This document shows, piece by piece, positions 33,638 through 33,744 of a stretch of DNA of 33,744 bases. This DNA comes from Prevotella sp. Its GTDB lineage: Bacteria > Bacteroidota > Bacteroidia > Bacteroidales > Bacteroidaceae. The stretch is from assembly GCA_017615355.1 (NCBI GenBank), contig JAGAAJ010000047.1:1-33744 (forward strand), written 5' to 3'. Both the position numbers and the translations under genes were made by a program. The notes below the pieces were generated by a model. That model was not told where the DNA came from. It did not search any database and saw only the letters and a program-made list of their open reading frames with translations. Positions within the stretch are counted from its first letter, which is position 1. Each line of letters begins with the position of its first letter.

Positions 33638-33744
33638 ATGAAACAGATATCATATCTAATAATACTATTCGCCTTTCTTCTTGTAGGATGCAGCAAGGAT
33701 AAACAGGAAAAGAGTATGTCAATCACAGTCAATCTGAGGTACAC
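33638..33744 (+). CDS. Lipoprotein, 3'-truncated by window edge
   Basis: The visible 35 residues, MKQISYLIILFAFLLVGCSK then DKQEKSMSITVNLRY, are a lipoprotein signal peptide with lipobox LVGC (Cys18) followed by the start of a beta strand. It begins 6 bp after the flavodoxin-like gene and is probably co-transcribed. The fold cannot be told from so short a piece. Confidence 0.75.
   Translation, partial: MKQISYLIILFAFLLVGCSKDKQEKSMSITVNLRY

Overview
The window looks like a Bacteroidales chromosome fragment, most likely Prevotella or a close relative. The signs are three SusC/SusD outer-membrane pairs, many lipoproteins with the Bacteroidetes style of lipobox, Por-type C-terminal tails of the form YxLxGxxV...KGxYIxNGKKxxxK, promoters of the TTTG-N20-TAnnTTTG type, and almost no Shine-Dalgarno sequences. 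I see no rRNA, tRNA, CRISPR array or complete insertion sequence.

Layout. (1) 1-3135: the 3' end of one secreted protein and a complete second one with a tandemly duplicated domain, closed by a strong terminator. (2) 3218-20850: a seven-gene plus-strand operon made of a four-FAS1 lipoprotein, SusC, SusD, two FAS1 lipoproteins, then a second SusC and SusD. It contains no glycoside hydrolase, protease, HTCS, SusR or ECF sigma/anti-sigma gene. It reads as a surface nutrient-binding or adhesion machine built around FAS1 domains. (3) 20854-24540, minus strand: a secreted NMT1/THI5-like binding protein, a two-TM Cache-HAMP-PP2C(SpoIIE)-HATPase protein and a STAS protein. This is a complete partner-switching module, and an orphan periplasmic solute-binding protein is its first gene. 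(4) 24570-25406, divergent: an HD phosphohydrolase with the RelA/SpoT/MESH1 motif set, with its own promoter and terminator. (5) 25481-30940: a third SusC/SusD pair, with strongly biased codons and its own terminator. (6) 30957-31541: a truncated RhuM-like gene whose stop codon lies at the edge of a 38-bp repeat; a second copy of the repeat sits 547 bp away, at the end of another gene. (7) 31430-33744: a minus-strand redox operon (exported flavin-reductase-like protein, 60-aa Cys protein, nitroreductase, small protein), divergent from a flavodoxin/NADPH-FMN-reductase-like gene and the start of a lipoprotein gene.

The points I find most unusual are: the transporter-less binding protein joined to a partner-switching module; the double-SusCD FAS1 operon; intergenic-type simple repeats that have been taken into coding sequence as signal-peptide cores (TTATTGG units and ATTCTTC units) and as an internal SusD insertion; a SusC whose TonB-box-like motif lies before, not after, its N-terminal beta domain; and the repeat-truncated RhuM gene. 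All functions come from reading motifs and context; no database search was possible.
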